In this document: piece after piece, positions 19,235-28,027 of the stretch | Position numbering within the stretch: position 1 is the first letter of the stretch | Layout: the number at the start of each line of letters is the position of its first letter | Position numbers and translations under genes: made by a program | The notes under the pieces: generated by a model | Database searches by the model: none | The model's input: only the letters and a program-made list of their open reading frames with translations | Told to the model about the DNA's origin: nothing | From: JABDJL01 sp963664065 | Lineage (GTDB): Bacteria; Pseudomonadota; Gammaproteobacteria; Xanthomonadales; SZUA-36 | Assembly (NCBI GenBank): GCA_963664065.1 | Contig: OY760942.1 | Span: forward strand, 186,001 to 250,000 | DNA length: 64,000 nt | Direction: 5' to 3'

Positions 19235-19747
19235 ATGGATTTTCCGCGGTGGCTCCGATGGTGCTTGCTTGTTTTTGTGGAGGAAGCACTTGTTGGCTTT
19301 CTCGGGACTCGTGACATGATGACGCAGTTCTGGCCGGCGGTGGCGCCGTTTCTTACCATTCTTGGGTTTGGGTCCGGGCTGGCTGCTCTGTCAATGTTTT
19401 TCGACCGGTGGATGGCCGATTACAAAAAATGGCGGAGAGAACAGACCGCGCAGCAACAAGAAGCACTGCGGCAGCGACAGGCAGACGAACTGCGACGGCG
19501 GGACGAGGCACTGCGCAGACTTGATTATGTTAAAAAGTTTCTTAGGAGCCCAGGGGAAGGCACCACCGCCAAAAGAGAGAAGTTTAATATTGTTTTCCGG
19601 GAGCTTAAGGAAATGGGGCTCCTCGGAGGAGACCTAAAGGGAGGCGACCTCCTTGACACAGTGTATAAACGAGCCTGCCAAGCAGAGACCTACTTGGAAG
19701 AATTTGGGTGTGATGAAGCTATTAGGCGGATTGCGGGTGATGGGTAG
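19235..19747 (+). CDS. IS1595 passenger protein: membrane segment plus coiled coil
   Basis: 170 residues, starting with ATG 33 bp inside the terminal repeat region and ending 18 bp before the transposase stop (tail to tail). Residues 5-55 hold two hydrophobic spans (CLLVFVEEALVGFL and FLTILGFGSGLAALSMFF), then a charged Gln/Arg-rich coiled coil (residues 65-100), then a mixed helical domain (VFRELKEMGLLGGDL). I recognise no family. IS1595 groups are known to carry passenger genes; whether this one helps transposition or the host is unknown. The second copy encodes the same protein. Confidence 0.7.
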   Translation: MDFPRWLRWCLLVFVEEALVGFLGTRDMMTQFWPAVAPFLTILGFGSGLAALSMFFDRWMADYKKWRREQTAQQQEALRQRQADELRRRDEALRRLDYVKKFLRSPGEGTTAKREKFNIVFRELKEMGLLGGDLKGGDLLDTVYKRACQAETYLEEFGCDEAIRRIAGDG

Positions 19748-19764
19748 CAAAATGAACCAATATG

Positions 19765-20658
19765 CTATGCCACCAATTCACGATAGGTGAGGTTTCCAGT
19801 GTTCATAATCCGCTCCAACGTATCGTGGAAGATGTGGCGGTTGTCACGATTGTTGAATCGCCACTCCAGTTCTTCAAGGTAGCGGTCCATATGCTTGCGG
19901 CTCATCTTATGGAAGGTCCCGACGATCGAACGCTTGAAAAGACTCCACACGCCCTCGATACCGTTGGTGTGGACATCGCCTACGACCCACTCCTCGATCG
20001 AGTGGTTGACCGTTTCGTGGCGGGTGTCGGCGTCGGCGATGCCGAGGTAGGACTTGAGTTCGTCGGTATAGATGGCTTCGGCTTCGTCCTTGACGGTGCG
20101 CCCGATGAAGTCATGCAGGGTTTTCTTCTTCACGTCCGGGATCTGTTCCAAGCGGACCTCACCCTCGCGCTGGATGGCGCCGGCGACGATGGTCTTGTTG
20201 CCCGTGTAGCGGCGTCCCTTGCCCTTCACCTTGCCGCCCACAAGCGTTTCATCGACCTCAACGACGCCAACCAGCACCGGGCCGGTGAGCGGGTCGTTAC
20301 CCATAGCCTCACGGATGCGGTGGCAGAGGTGCCAAGCTGTACGGTAGGTCACCCCGAGTGTGCGCTTGAGTTGGTTGGCGGACATGCCCTTCTTGGACTC
20401 GCACATCAGATAGATGGCGGCGAACCACTTGCGCAACGGCAGGTGCGAATCGTGCATGATGGTCCCGCTCGTCACCGTGAACTGGTAGCCGCATGAACGG
20501 CAGTAGTACTTGCCCCCATCGGGAAGTTCACGGGAGTCAATCGCGCCGCACCGAGAGCAGAAAGGGCCATCGGGCCAGCGGATATCTTCTAGGATCTCGC
20601 GGCAATTCTCATCGCAATTGAACCGATCCATTAACGAAAAAAGGTTTACATCAGTCAT
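19765..20658 (-). CDS. IS1595-family transposase (ISXO2-like)
   Basis: 297 residues. An N-terminal zinc ribbon (CSRCG... CRSCGYQF, residues 34-60) is followed by a helical region and an ISXO2-like catalytic domain with Asp in VEVDETLVGG, Asp in IYTDELKSY and the NGIEGVWSLFKR segment that supplies the Asn/Lys-type third position. It is full length and in frame. Its start codon overlaps the start codon of the small passenger gene on the other strand by 2 bp. It is predicted to make 8-bp target duplications, which agrees with the flanks. Confidence 0.95.
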   Translation of the reverse strand: MTDVNLFSLMDRFNCDENCREILEDIRWPDGPFCSRCGAIDSRELPDGGKYYCRSCGYQFTVTSGTIMHDSHLPLRKWFAAIYLMCESKKGMSANQLKRTLGVTYRTAWHLCHRIREAMGNDPLTGPVLVGVVEVDETLVGGKVKGKGRRYTGNKTIVAGAIQREGEVRLEQIPDVKKKTLHDFIGRTVKDEAEAIYTDELKSYLGIADADTRHETVNHSIEEWVVGDVHTNGIEGVWSLFKRSIVGTFHKMSRKHMDRYLEELEWRFNNRDNRHIFHDTLERIMNTGNLTYRELVA

Positions 20659-20836
20659 GACTCAAGCTCCCAAGAAGAAACGACGGTTGCCCAAGAGCAC
20701 CCACAATCTCCCCGACCATGACTTCATGGAGAAAATCGTCGGGAAACGCACCATGAAGGCTATCGATAAAGCGGTTGCCGAAAACAACAAAGGCATTGAA
20801 AAGACAGGATTATTTAAGGGCATGAAGGGATCTTAG
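20657..20836 (+). CDS. IS1595 small basic passenger protein
   Basis: 59 residues, Lys/Arg-rich at the N-terminus (KKKRRLPKS) and mixed helical after that (DFMEKIVGKRTMKAIDKA). The ATG at 20657 shares the palindrome CATG with the transposase start on the minus strand, so each gene's leader lies inside the other gene. The frame is open upstream to 20510, but that part is antisense to the transposase zinc ribbon. A DNA-binding or transposase-modulating role is a guess. The second IS copy keeps the same gene. Confidence 0.55.
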   Translation: MTQAPKKKRRLPKSTHNLPDHDFMEKIVGKRTMKAIDKAVAENNKGIEKTGLFKGMKGS

Positions 20837-20866
20837 CGGATCCCTGTCATTTCGTCAAGGGCATAA

Positions 20867-22195
20867 TTACCATTCTTTTAGTAATTCGCGCAGGGCGTGA
20901 ACCGTCGCTTCAATCCCAAGCCTGACCAAACCTTCAGGTTCTATTTTAAAAAAAGGAGAATGGTGGGACGAAATAGCTTCACCACCTGCCTGAGCAGCTT
21001 CAAGAACCTCCGGACGCGTCCCGCCGACGGCAAAGTAGGTGCTGGGAATATATGGATCGGTTGTAAAGTAGGCAAAATCCTCGGCAAACATTCCCACCCG
21101 TTTGTCTTCGTGGAAAACATCTTCACCAAAGGCTTCGCTCCATGTCTTTCTCAGGCGTTTGGTCAATGGAATATCATTCATGTTGGGCGGTGTACCATTC
21201 GATATGATGACTTCCGGCAACTTGTCTGCAGGCAGGCCCGCCACCCGGCCCATGTTTTCTGCGACACGCCTGATGCCGTCCAGCAATATCTGACGTGTTT
21301 CATAATTGTCATTGCGTACCGTTAGTTCCAAATGTGCTTTATCGGGAATAATGTTGTGCCGGGTGCCTGCGTGGAAAGACCCGACGGTAATCACGCCAGC
21401 TTCGCGTGGTGGAAGCTCGCGGCTGATTACAGTTTGCAAAGCCATTACGATTTGCGAACCGAGCACGATCGGATCGATGCCCTCATGCTGGCTGGCTCCG
21501 TGTGCACCCACGCCATGAATGATGATATCCACTGAATCCGAGCCGGAACTCGGCGAGCCCAGCACGGCATTAAGCCTTCCAATCGCAAAACCGGAGGCGA
21601 CATGAAAAGCCAGCAAATAATCCGGCGTGCCAAACCGTTCCCAGATTCGGTCTTCTTTCATGTTCTTGGCACCACCTGCCCGCTCTTCAGCGGATTGAAC
21701 AATCAACATCAGCGTGCCGCTCCAGCTTGCTCTTGATTCGGACATGATTCTTGCAGTGCCGACCAGGCTGGTGATGTGAACATCATGACCACAAGCGTGC
21801 ATTACTGGTTTTTCTATACCGTCCTGATCGGTCTGAGTGACAGAAGATGCGTATGAGAGCCCTGAATGTTCCTTTATCGGCAAGCCGTCCATGTCGGCCC
21901 GCATCATCACCATAGGACCGGGACCGTTTTCCAAAATACCGACCAGGCCAGTGCCGCCAACGCCTTCAGTCACTTCAAAACCGGCTCCACGTAGCTCCTC
22001 GGCCATACGCGCAGCGGTTTTGAATTCCAAATAAGACAGTTCCGGATTGCGGTGAAAGTGCTCAAACAACGCGCCCAGGTGTTGCTGGTAGTCTTTCAGG
22101 ATTTCGTTTGACAATTCATCCGCAACCGCAGATGACGCGAGTAACGCGCGCACGACTCCGAATTGAAGTAGTGGTTGCGTGAAGAAAGATCTCAT
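20867..22195 (-). CDS. Secreted M20-family amidohydrolase/peptidase
   Basis: 442 residues from ATG 22195, which begins a signal peptide (MRSFFTQPLLQFGVVRALLASSAVA). Motifs of the M20D group (hippurate/IAA-amino acid hydrolase type): MRADMDGLPI, HACGHDVH (metal ligands), QSAEERAGGAKNM (Glu pair) and GVGAHGAS. It hydrolyses an N-acyl amino acid or similar amide in the periplasm; the substrate is not known. The gene follows yadH-like with a 14-bp gap. The IS1595 copy sits in the last codon: the reading frame now ends LLKEW-TAA, with Trp and stop taken from the IS end, where the undisturbed sequence reads LLKE-TAG. Confidence 0.9.
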   Translation of the reverse strand: MRSFFTQPLLQFGVVRALLASSAVADELSNEILKDYQQHLGALFEHFHRNPELSYLEFKTAARMAEELRGAGFEVTEGVGGTGLVGILENGPGPMVMMRADMDGLPIKEHSGLSYASSVTQTDQDGIEKPVMHACGHDVHITSLVGTARIMSESRASWSGTLMLIVQSAEERAGGAKNMKEDRIWERFGTPDYLLAFHVASGFAIGRLNAVLGSPSSGSDSVDIIIHGVGAHGASQHEGIDPIVLGSQIVMALQTVISRELPPREAGVITVGSFHAGTRHNIIPDKAHLELTVRNDNYETRQILLDGIRRVAENMGRVAGLPADKLPEVIISNGTPPNMNDIPLTKRLRKTWSEAFGEDVFHEDKRVGMFAEDFAYFTTDPYIPSTYFAVGGTRPEVLEAAQAGGEAISSHHSPFFKIEPEGLVRLGIEATVHALRELLKEW

Positions 22196-22209
22196 GACCT
22201 GTTTAGCCC

Positions 22210-22983
22210 TCAACTGCGCAGGCCAGTGCCACGGTGCAGCAACAACAGGCAAATAGATGTGAGTCCGATCAGGAACAAAGTAATGATCAGGTAGGCGTGA
22301 TCGATTTTGACATCTGAAACACCCAGGATTCCGTACCGGAACCCGTTGACCATATACAGGATCGGGTTAAATGCAGATACTTTCTGCCAGAAATCGGGTA
22401 ACAGGCTAATGGAGTAAAACACGCCGCCCAGGTAAGTCAGTGGGGTCAGTATGAAAGTGGGAACAATCGCAATGTCATCGAATTTCTTCGCAAATACGGC
22501 GTTGATCAGTCCCGCCATCGCAAATACCAACGAAGTAAGCACCAGTATTGTGAAGGTAACCACCGGGTGCAGGATATCCAGGCGGGTAAAGAACAGTGAC
22601 ACCATTGTTACAACGGCGCCAACCATGATGCCGCGGGTCATCGCCCCGGTCACATAACCCCCAAGGATCACCCAGTTGGGTAAGGGCGAAATCAGCAGTT
22701 CCTCGATATGACGGCCGAATTTGGCGCCAAAGAATGATGAAACGATGTTGCCATAGGAGTTGGTGATCACTGACATCATGATCAGTCCCGGCACTATGAA
22801 CTGCATATAGTCAAAGCCGCCCATGTCTCCAATGCGTTTTCCGATCAGGTTGCCGAAAATGATGAAATAGAGCGTCATGGTGATGGCAGGCGGTACCACG
22901 GTCTGCGCCCAGATCCGGATAATGCGTGTGACTTCCTTGCGCACAATTGTCTTGTAACCAACCCAGTTCACGTTTGAACTCAT
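22210..22983 (-). CDS. ABC-2 type transporter permease (YadH-like)
   Basis: 257 residues with six predicted membrane spans and the ABC-2 signature region (FGRHIEELLISPLPNWVILGGYV near residues 90-115; LTYLGGVFYSISLLP near 180). The ATG overlaps the stop of the upstream ATPase gene by 4 bp (ATGA). The pair matches the E. coli YadG/YadH arrangement, an exporter of unknown substrate. Transport through the inner membrane in complex with the ATPase is expected. Confidence 0.88.
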   Translation of the reverse strand: MSSNVNWVGYKTIVRKEVTRIIRIWAQTVVPPAITMTLYFIIFGNLIGKRIGDMGGFDYMQFIVPGLIMMSVITNSYGNIVSSFFGAKFGRHIEELLISPLPNWVILGGYVTGAMTRGIMVGAVVTMVSLFFTRLDILHPVVTFTILVLTSLVFAMAGLINAVFAKKFDDIAIVPTFILTPLTYLGGVFYSISLLPDFWQKVSAFNPILYMVNGFRYGILGVSDVKIDHAYLIITLFLIGLTSICLLLLHRGTGLRS

Positions 22984-23900
22984 GCGCTTTCCCCTTTATT
23001 GACCACTCGCATGAATAATTCCTCAAGCCGGTTGGTCTTGTTGCGCATACTGACAACGTGGATGCCCCGGTTGTCGAGATCTGAGAACAATGCATTCAAC
23101 GACTTTTTCTTGGGTAACGTCACTTCCAGCGTGCAAGCTTCGGGCAAAGTAATTTCCATGTCATCAATCCTGGGTGGTTCATCCAGGCATTCCCTCAAAT
23201 CGAGCACAAAAGTCTCGATGTCCAGCTTGCTCAGCAGGCTTCTCATGCTGGTGTTTTCAATGATGTTACCGTGATCGATGATCGCAATATTGCGGCATAA
23301 CTGTTCTGCTTCCTCGAGATAGTGGGTCGTCAGGATAACCGTTGTGCCCTGTTCATTGATTTCACGGATGAATCCCCACATGGAGCGGCGAATTTCGATG
23401 TCCACACCGGCAGTAGGCTCATCCAGAATCAACAATCGTGGTTCGTTCACCATCGCCCGGGCAATCATCAGGCGCCTTTTCATTCCCCCTGACAGGGACC
23501 TGGACCACTCATCGTGTTTATCCCATAGCTGTAGCTGATTGAGGTATTTCTCGGCCCGCTCAAGGGCGATTTTTCTCGGAATGCCGTAATAACCAGCCTG
23601 GTTAACCACGATCTCCAACGGTTTTTCAAACTGGTTGAAATTCAGCTCCTGGGGTACCAACCCCAAGTGGGACATGGCCTTTGAGCGTTCTGACTGCACA
23701 CTGTCACCAAAAACCCGGGTGACGCCAGAGGTGGCATTAACCAGTGAACTGATGACACCGATCAAGGTGGATTTGCCGGCACCGTTGGGACCGAGAAGTG
23801 CAAAGAAATCTCCCTCCTCCACTTCCAGTGAAATGCCCTTGAGCGCCTCCACACCATTGGCGTAGGTCTTGGTCAGGTTCTGAACTTGCAGTGCTTGCAT
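22980..23900 (-). CDS. ABC transporter ATP-binding protein (YadG-like)
   Basis: 306 residues: Walker A GPNGAGKST, Q loop LVPQEL, signature LSGGMKRRL, Walker B LLILDEPTAGVD and switch region TTHYLEEAEQL. The last 80 residues form the C-terminal extension seen in YadG-type ATPases. It energises the permease encoded by the overlapping next gene. It is divergent from the hydrolase gene at 24055, with a 154-bp shared upstream region. Confidence 0.9.
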   Translation of the reverse strand: MQALQVQNLTKTYANGVEALKGISLEVEEGDFFALLGPNGAGKSTLIGVISSLVNATSGVTRVFGDSVQSERSKAMSHLGLVPQELNFNQFEKPLEIVVNQAGYYGIPRKIALERAEKYLNQLQLWDKHDEWSRSLSGGMKRRLMIARAMVNEPRLLILDEPTAGVDIEIRRSMWGFIREINEQGTTVILTTHYLEEAEQLCRNIAIIDHGNIIENTSMRSLLSKLDIETFVLDLRECLDEPPRIDDMEITLPEACTLEVTLPKKKSLNALFSDLDNRGIHVVSMRNKTNRLEELFMRVVNKGESA

Positions 23901-24054
23901 GAAATGCCTTGCAGGGATGAAAAAGCGAAGCAGCTATTATAGGTGCAGTCTCATGTCCTTGCTCAAGCAGTCGCGAGAGTTTTGTTACTAAATGCCTATG
24001 GACTCAGACCGAAACCTTCCCTAAAGTGTGTCGAGCTCAGACGATAGACACAAC

Positions 24055-25521
24055 ATGATCAAAAAACTGACTGCCGCCTTTTTTGTGGCCGCGCTTGCCT
24101 TTCCTGTCAACGTCAAGGCATTGCCGGACAACAACACCATTGAATTTAGCAACTGCATGCTGGCCTTGCCTGGCACAACGCGGACTGCATCAGCTCAATG
24201 TGGGTTTCTGCAAGTTCCGGAAAACCCGGATATCCCGGACGGTCGCAAGATTAGCCTCCACGTTGCTTACGTCAAGGCCACCACGCCCACGGTGGAGCCA
24301 GACCCCTTGTTTATATTTGCCGGAGGGCCAGGCCAGGCAGCTTCTGAGACCTGGGTGATGTTAAGGGGCATGCTGGACAAAATCCGCAAAAACCGTCATA
24401 TCGTGATGATCGATCAACGCGGTACCGGCCAGTCCAATAAGTTGCAGTGCACCACGGAAGGCTCTGATGAACTTAACGCTGAAATCGACCTTGAACTCCT
24501 GACCATGCAGACAAAGGAATGTGCTGCCGAATTGGACGGAGACCCCCGTTTTTATACCACTACCCATGGCATGCGCGATTACGACGTGGCTCGCCGGGCG
24601 ATGGGCTTTGAAAAAATCAACCTGTTGGGAATTTCTTATGGCACTCGATCGGCGCAGGTCTATCTGCGTATGTTCCCGGACAGTGTGCGCAGCGTGACCC
24701 TGGACAGCGTGATTCCAATGCAGCTTTCGCTGGGGCAGGAACACGCACCCATGCTTGATCGTGCCGTCAGCGCGGTTTTCAACGACTGCCGCAACGATGC
24801 CACCTGCCACGAGTTGTTTCCCAGCAACGAACAGAATCTTCAGGCTCTGCTGGCGAGTCTTCGCGAACAACCCAGGATCATCACTATCATTAATCCAACC
24901 TCCGGCAAGCCACAGGAAATTCAGCTAAGCTCCGACACTTTGGCCGTGGCTATCCGGTTTCTGAGTTACTCCAGTGAGTCCCAGGCGGTTCTGCCGCTCC
25001 TGATTCACGAAGCTGTAACCACCGGAGACCTTTCGCGACTGGCCAGCCAGGCAATACTGGTGGTAAGTGACCTGAATGAAATGCTGGCACGGGGGATGGA
25101 GTTGTCAGTGATGTGCTCCGAAGATTACCCGTTCATGGACTTTGAGGCAGACCAGGGCGATACCATCATCGGTAATATTTTTCTCGATTTCGTGGAATCG
25201 CAATGCTCGGTCTGGCCGCGTGGAGAGGTACCCGAAGGATTCCACGAGCCGGTCGAATCCGATGTCCCGGTGTTGCTGGTTTCCGGCGAGCGTGACCCGG
25301 TGACCCCGCCGCATTATGCGGCACAGGCGGCAGAAACATTTTCCAACAGCCTCGACCTGGTTGCCAAAGGCCAGTCACACTCGGTTCTACGCAACATGTG
25401 TCTGCGTGAGATCGCGACAGAGTTTATCAAGGCCGGAAATATTACTGAGCTGGATATCTCCTGTGTAGAGAGCATACAGTCTTCACCATTTTTCACCAGC
25501 CTGCTGGGGCCTGATCCATGA
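24055..25521 (+). CDS. Secreted alpha/beta hydrolase with TAP-like C-terminus
   Basis: 488 residues from ATG 24055 with a signal peptide (MIKKLTAAFFVAALAFPVNVKA); an upstream GTG at 24028 would put charged residues before it. The hydrolase fold shows the oxyanion region GGPGQAASE, DQRGTGQSN, the nucleophile elbow GISYGTR (Ser), a C-terminal Asp in SGERDPVTPP and His in GQSHSVL. This is the proline iminopeptidase/tripeptidyl-aminopeptidase-like group (S33). Several Cys pairs suit a periplasmic protein. It overlaps the natA-like gene by 4 bp, so peptide release coupled to an ABC exporter is possible. Confidence 0.85.
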   Translation: MIKKLTAAFFVAALAFPVNVKALPDNNTIEFSNCMLALPGTTRTASAQCGFLQVPENPDIPDGRKISLHVAYVKATTPTVEPDPLFIFAGGPGQAASETWVMLRGMLDKIRKNRHIVMIDQRGTGQSNKLQCTTEGSDELNAEIDLELLTMQTKECAAELDGDPRFYTTTHGMRDYDVARRAMGFEKINLLGISYGTRSAQVYLRMFPDSVRSVTLDSVIPMQLSLGQEHAPMLDRAVSAVFNDCRNDATCHELFPSNEQNLQALLASLREQPRIITIINPTSGKPQEIQLSSDTLAVAIRFLSYSSESQAVLPLLIHEAVTTGDLSRLASQAILVVSDLNEMLARGMELSVMCSEDYPFMDFEADQGDTIIGNIFLDFVESQCSVWPRGEVPEGFHEPVESDVPVLLVSGERDPVTPPHYAAQAAETFSNSLDLVAKGQSHSVLRNMCLREIATEFIKAGNITELDISCVESIQSSPFFTSLLGPDP

Positions 25522-26252
25522 TTAAAGTCGAAAACCTTCACAAATCTTTTGGCAAGGTCAAAGCCGTTAACGGCATTTCCTTCGAGGCCCATGACGGGCA
25601 GATTACGGGATTACTCGGGCCCAATGGCGCTGGCAAGACAACCACGCTGCGCATGCTTTATTCACTGCTTCCACCTGATGAGGGCGAAATCAGTATTGAC
25701 GGCCTGAACCCGAAAACTGATGCAATTGCCATCAAGCGCACGCTTGGCGTAGTGCCGGACGGCCGTGGGCTTTATACGCGGATGACCGCACGCGAAAACA
25801 TTCGCTACTACGGCGAATTGCACGGCATGAAAAACCGCGATATTCGATCACGCATAGAGGAACTGGTGGAGACCCTTGATATGGGCGATTTCATTGAGAG
25901 GCGTACCGAGGGATTCTCCCAGGGCCAGCGCGTCAAAGTCGCCATTGCCAGGGCAATGATTCACGAGCCTCAAACCATCCTGATGGATGAACCCAGTAAT
26001 GGCCTGGACGTGATGTCTACGCGAGCGTTGAGGGAATACATCCTGAACTTGAAAAAAGACGGCCATTCCGTGGTTTTGTCCACCCACATCATGCAAGAGG
26101 TGGCGGCCTTATGTGACCGGATAGTGATCATCGCTAATGGCGAGATTGCGGCTAATGGTACTTCCGAACAATTGCTGGAACGCAGCGGTTGCGATTCACT
26201 GGAAGATGCTTTCGTGGCCCTGATCGGCAGTGAGGAGGGTCTGCTGGCATGA
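25518..26252 (+). CDS. natA: ABC transporter ATP-binding protein (NatA-like)
   Basis: 244 residues: Walker A GPNGAGKTT, signature written as FSQGQRVKV (Gln in place of the usual Gly, as in NatA proteins), Walker B ILMDEPSNGLD and STHIMQEV. Gene overlaps are ATGA on both sides (with the hydrolase and with natB). Family members pair with NatB to export sodium ions or other small cations; substrate assignment here is by family only. Confidence 0.85.
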   Translation: MIKVENLHKSFGKVKAVNGISFEAHDGQITGLLGPNGAGKTTTLRMLYSLLPPDEGEISIDGLNPKTDAIAIKRTLGVVPDGRGLYTRMTARENIRYYGELHGMKNRDIRSRIEELVETLDMGDFIERRTEGFSQGQRVKVAIARAMIHEPQTILMDEPSNGLDVMSTRALREYILNLKKDGHSVVLSTHIMQEVAALCDRIVIIANGEIAANGTSEQLLERSGCDSLEDAFVALIGSEEGLLA

Positions 26253-27427
26253 AGGGACTCATCACTGTATTCAAGAAAGAAGTCCGGGAAAACCTTCGGG
26301 ATCACAAAGCGGTTTTCAATTCGGTCCTGTTAGTGCCGCTTCTGTTACCGGTCATGTTTATCGGTATAACCTATTTTGCAACGTACAAGCAAATAGAAAG
26401 GGCAGAGCAAATCCTTGAAGTGCCTGTGGTTGGCGCAGAATATGCACCCAACCTGGTCAACTACCTGGAACAACAGGGCGTGGTTGTACAGGACCCGCCC
26501 GAAGACCCCGAAGCTGTCGTCAAAAGCCAGGAGGTACCGATCGTCATCCGTATTCCCGAGAAATTTGGTGAAGACTGGACCGCCGGCACACCGGCAGTTG
26601 TTGAAGTCATCGCCGATCCTTCACGCCGGGAGTCTGAAACCCCGTTGCGCAGGGTTCGCAATCTGCTGCGTATCTACAGTGCCCAGATCGGCTCGATGAG
26701 ATTACAGCTGCGTGGTGTTTCACCCAACCTGTCCTCGCCATTGTTGGTCAAAGATGTAGACCTGTCCACGCCAAAAAGCCGCGGGCTTCTGTTTATGATG
26801 TTTCTGCCTTATATGCTCATGATTTCGGCATTTACCGGCGGTATACACCTCGCGATCGACTCGACTGCTGGGGAAAAGGAACGAAAATCTCTCGAACCAT
26901 TGTTGATCAACCCGGTACCACGCTGGCAGATCATGTCCGGAAAAATGCTGGCGACCATTGTGTTCGGGTTTGCTTGCCTGACACTGACGCTGCTTTCCTT
27001 CCGCATTGCGCTGCCCTATATGCCGACCGGCGCACGGGGTATTGACCTGACCCTCGATGCCAGGACGGTGCTCGGAATCCTGATTGTCGTTGGTCCGGTT
27101 TCGATATTGGCTGCAGCACTGCTGACGATGCTGGCGACCTTTGCCAAAAGTTTCCGCGAAGCGCAATCCTACATGGGCCTGGTCATCATGATTCCGATGA
27201 TTCCCAGCATCCTGTTCATGGCCAACCCGGTCAAGCCTGAAACCTGGATGATGAGTATTCCGATGTTTTCGCAAAACCTGCTGATCGGGGAATTTGTACG
27301 TGGTGAGGTAGTACCAAATCTCTGGCTCGCCATGTCGCTGGGCGGTACGCTGGCAATTGGACTGGTTATGGCGGCATTCGCCGCAACCTTGTTCAACAAG
27401 CCCAGGGTGGTATTCTCTGGGTCCTGA
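26249..27427 (+). CDS. natB: ABC transporter permease (NatB-like)
   Basis: 392 residues. One N-terminal span (residues 25-46) is followed by a roughly 130-residue periplasmic domain (VVGAEYAPNLVNYLEQQGV onward) and five to six spans at the C-terminus (FMMFLPYMLMISAF, IVFGFACLTLTLL, ILIVVGPVSILAAALLTML, LGGTLAIGLVMAAFAATLF). This is the ABC-2/NatB layout. Cotranslated with natA by a 4-bp overlap. Confidence 0.85.
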   Translation: MKGLITVFKKEVRENLRDHKAVFNSVLLVPLLLPVMFIGITYFATYKQIERAEQILEVPVVGAEYAPNLVNYLEQQGVVVQDPPEDPEAVVKSQEVPIVIRIPEKFGEDWTAGTPAVVEVIADPSRRESETPLRRVRNLLRIYSAQIGSMRLQLRGVSPNLSSPLLVKDVDLSTPKSRGLLFMMFLPYMLMISAFTGGIHLAIDSTAGEKERKSLEPLLINPVPRWQIMSGKMLATIVFGFACLTLTLLSFRIALPYMPTGARGIDLTLDARTVLGILIVVGPVSILAAALLTMLATFAKSFREAQSYMGLVIMIPMIPSILFMANPVKPETWMMSIPMFSQNLLIGEFVRGEVVPNLWLAMSLGGTLAIGLVMAAFAATLFNKPRVVFSGS

Positions 27428-27449
27428 ATCAAAAACCGGGAAACAGGCA

Positions 27450-27989
27450 ATGAATTATTTTTTAGTACTTTTAACAGCGACTGCTCTTATCGTCATTGTT
27501 TATTCAATGGGTTCTCTGGCCGGCGATCAGCCCACAGTCGGCAGTGAAGCGCCAGGTTTTGAACTGCAGGATCAAAACGGCGACTGGCACAAGCTGGAAG
27601 AATACCGGGGTGAATGGCTGGCTGTATATTTTTACCCGAAAGACGATACGCCCGGATGCACGACCGAGGCCTGCAACTTCAGAGACAACATGTATGCCTT
27701 CGAAGAAATCGGCGCAAAGGTGGTAGGCATCAGCGTGGACGATGTTGATTCACACAAGACGTTTTCTGACAAATACAAGCTGCCCTTTACGATTCTTGCC
27801 GATGAAGGCGGTGGAGTCTCCAAGGCTTATGGCGTTTTACGCGATTACAAGTTAATGAAAATCGCCAGCCGGCAGTCCTTTATCATCAGCCCGGACGGGA
27901 AAGTCGCAAAACACTATGGAAAAGCGGATCCGGATACCCACACCAATGAGGTACTGGCCGATCTGAAACAATTGATGGTTTCTGAATAG
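27450..27989 (+). CDS. bcp: Membrane-anchored or secreted peroxiredoxin, Bcp/PrxQ type
   Basis: 179 residues. The thioredoxin fold carries YFYPKDDTPGCTTEACNFRD: the peroxidatic Cys and, five residues on, the resolving Cys of the alpha2-type Bcp/PrxQ group. Unlike the usual 150-residue cytoplasmic Bcp, it starts with a 25-residue hydrophobic segment (MNYFLVLLTATALIVIVYSMGSLAG), so it is probably held at or beyond the inner membrane. ATG 27450 is chosen because the upstream frame is inside natB. It reduces hydroperoxides with thioredoxin-like donors. Confidence 0.88.
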   Translation: MNYFLVLLTATALIVIVYSMGSLAGDQPTVGSEAPGFELQDQNGDWHKLEEYRGEWLAVYFYPKDDTPGCTTEACNFRDNMYAFEEIGAKVVGISVDDVDSHKTFSDKYKLPFTILADEGGGVSKAYGVLRDYKLMKIASRQSFIISPDGKVAKHYGKADPDTHTNEVLADLKQLMVSE

Positions 27990-28027
27990 GGATTGAGTGC
28001 GTTATCATGATTTAGCCGGCCCCGGTA

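Larger units (their letters stand above)
19187..20871 (-). mobile_element. IS1595-family insertion sequence, copy 1, with passengers
   Basis: 1685 bp bounded by exact 23-bp terminal inverted repeats: GGTAATTATGCCCTTGACG at 19187 onward and its complement ending at 20871. It is flanked by a perfect 8-bp target duplication, ATTCTTTT (19179-19186 and 20872-20879), the size usual for IS1595. It holds a transposase and two further genes on the other strand. A second copy of exactly the same length lies inverted at 48393-50077. The insertion falls in the stop codon of the M20 peptidase gene. Confidence 0.95.

Noticed and set aside
19762..20496. 244-codon frame antisense to the IS1595 transposase (and its twin at 48768-49502)
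   Set aside because: Opposite strand to a transposase with full catalytic motifs; its length comes from GC-rich codon structure.
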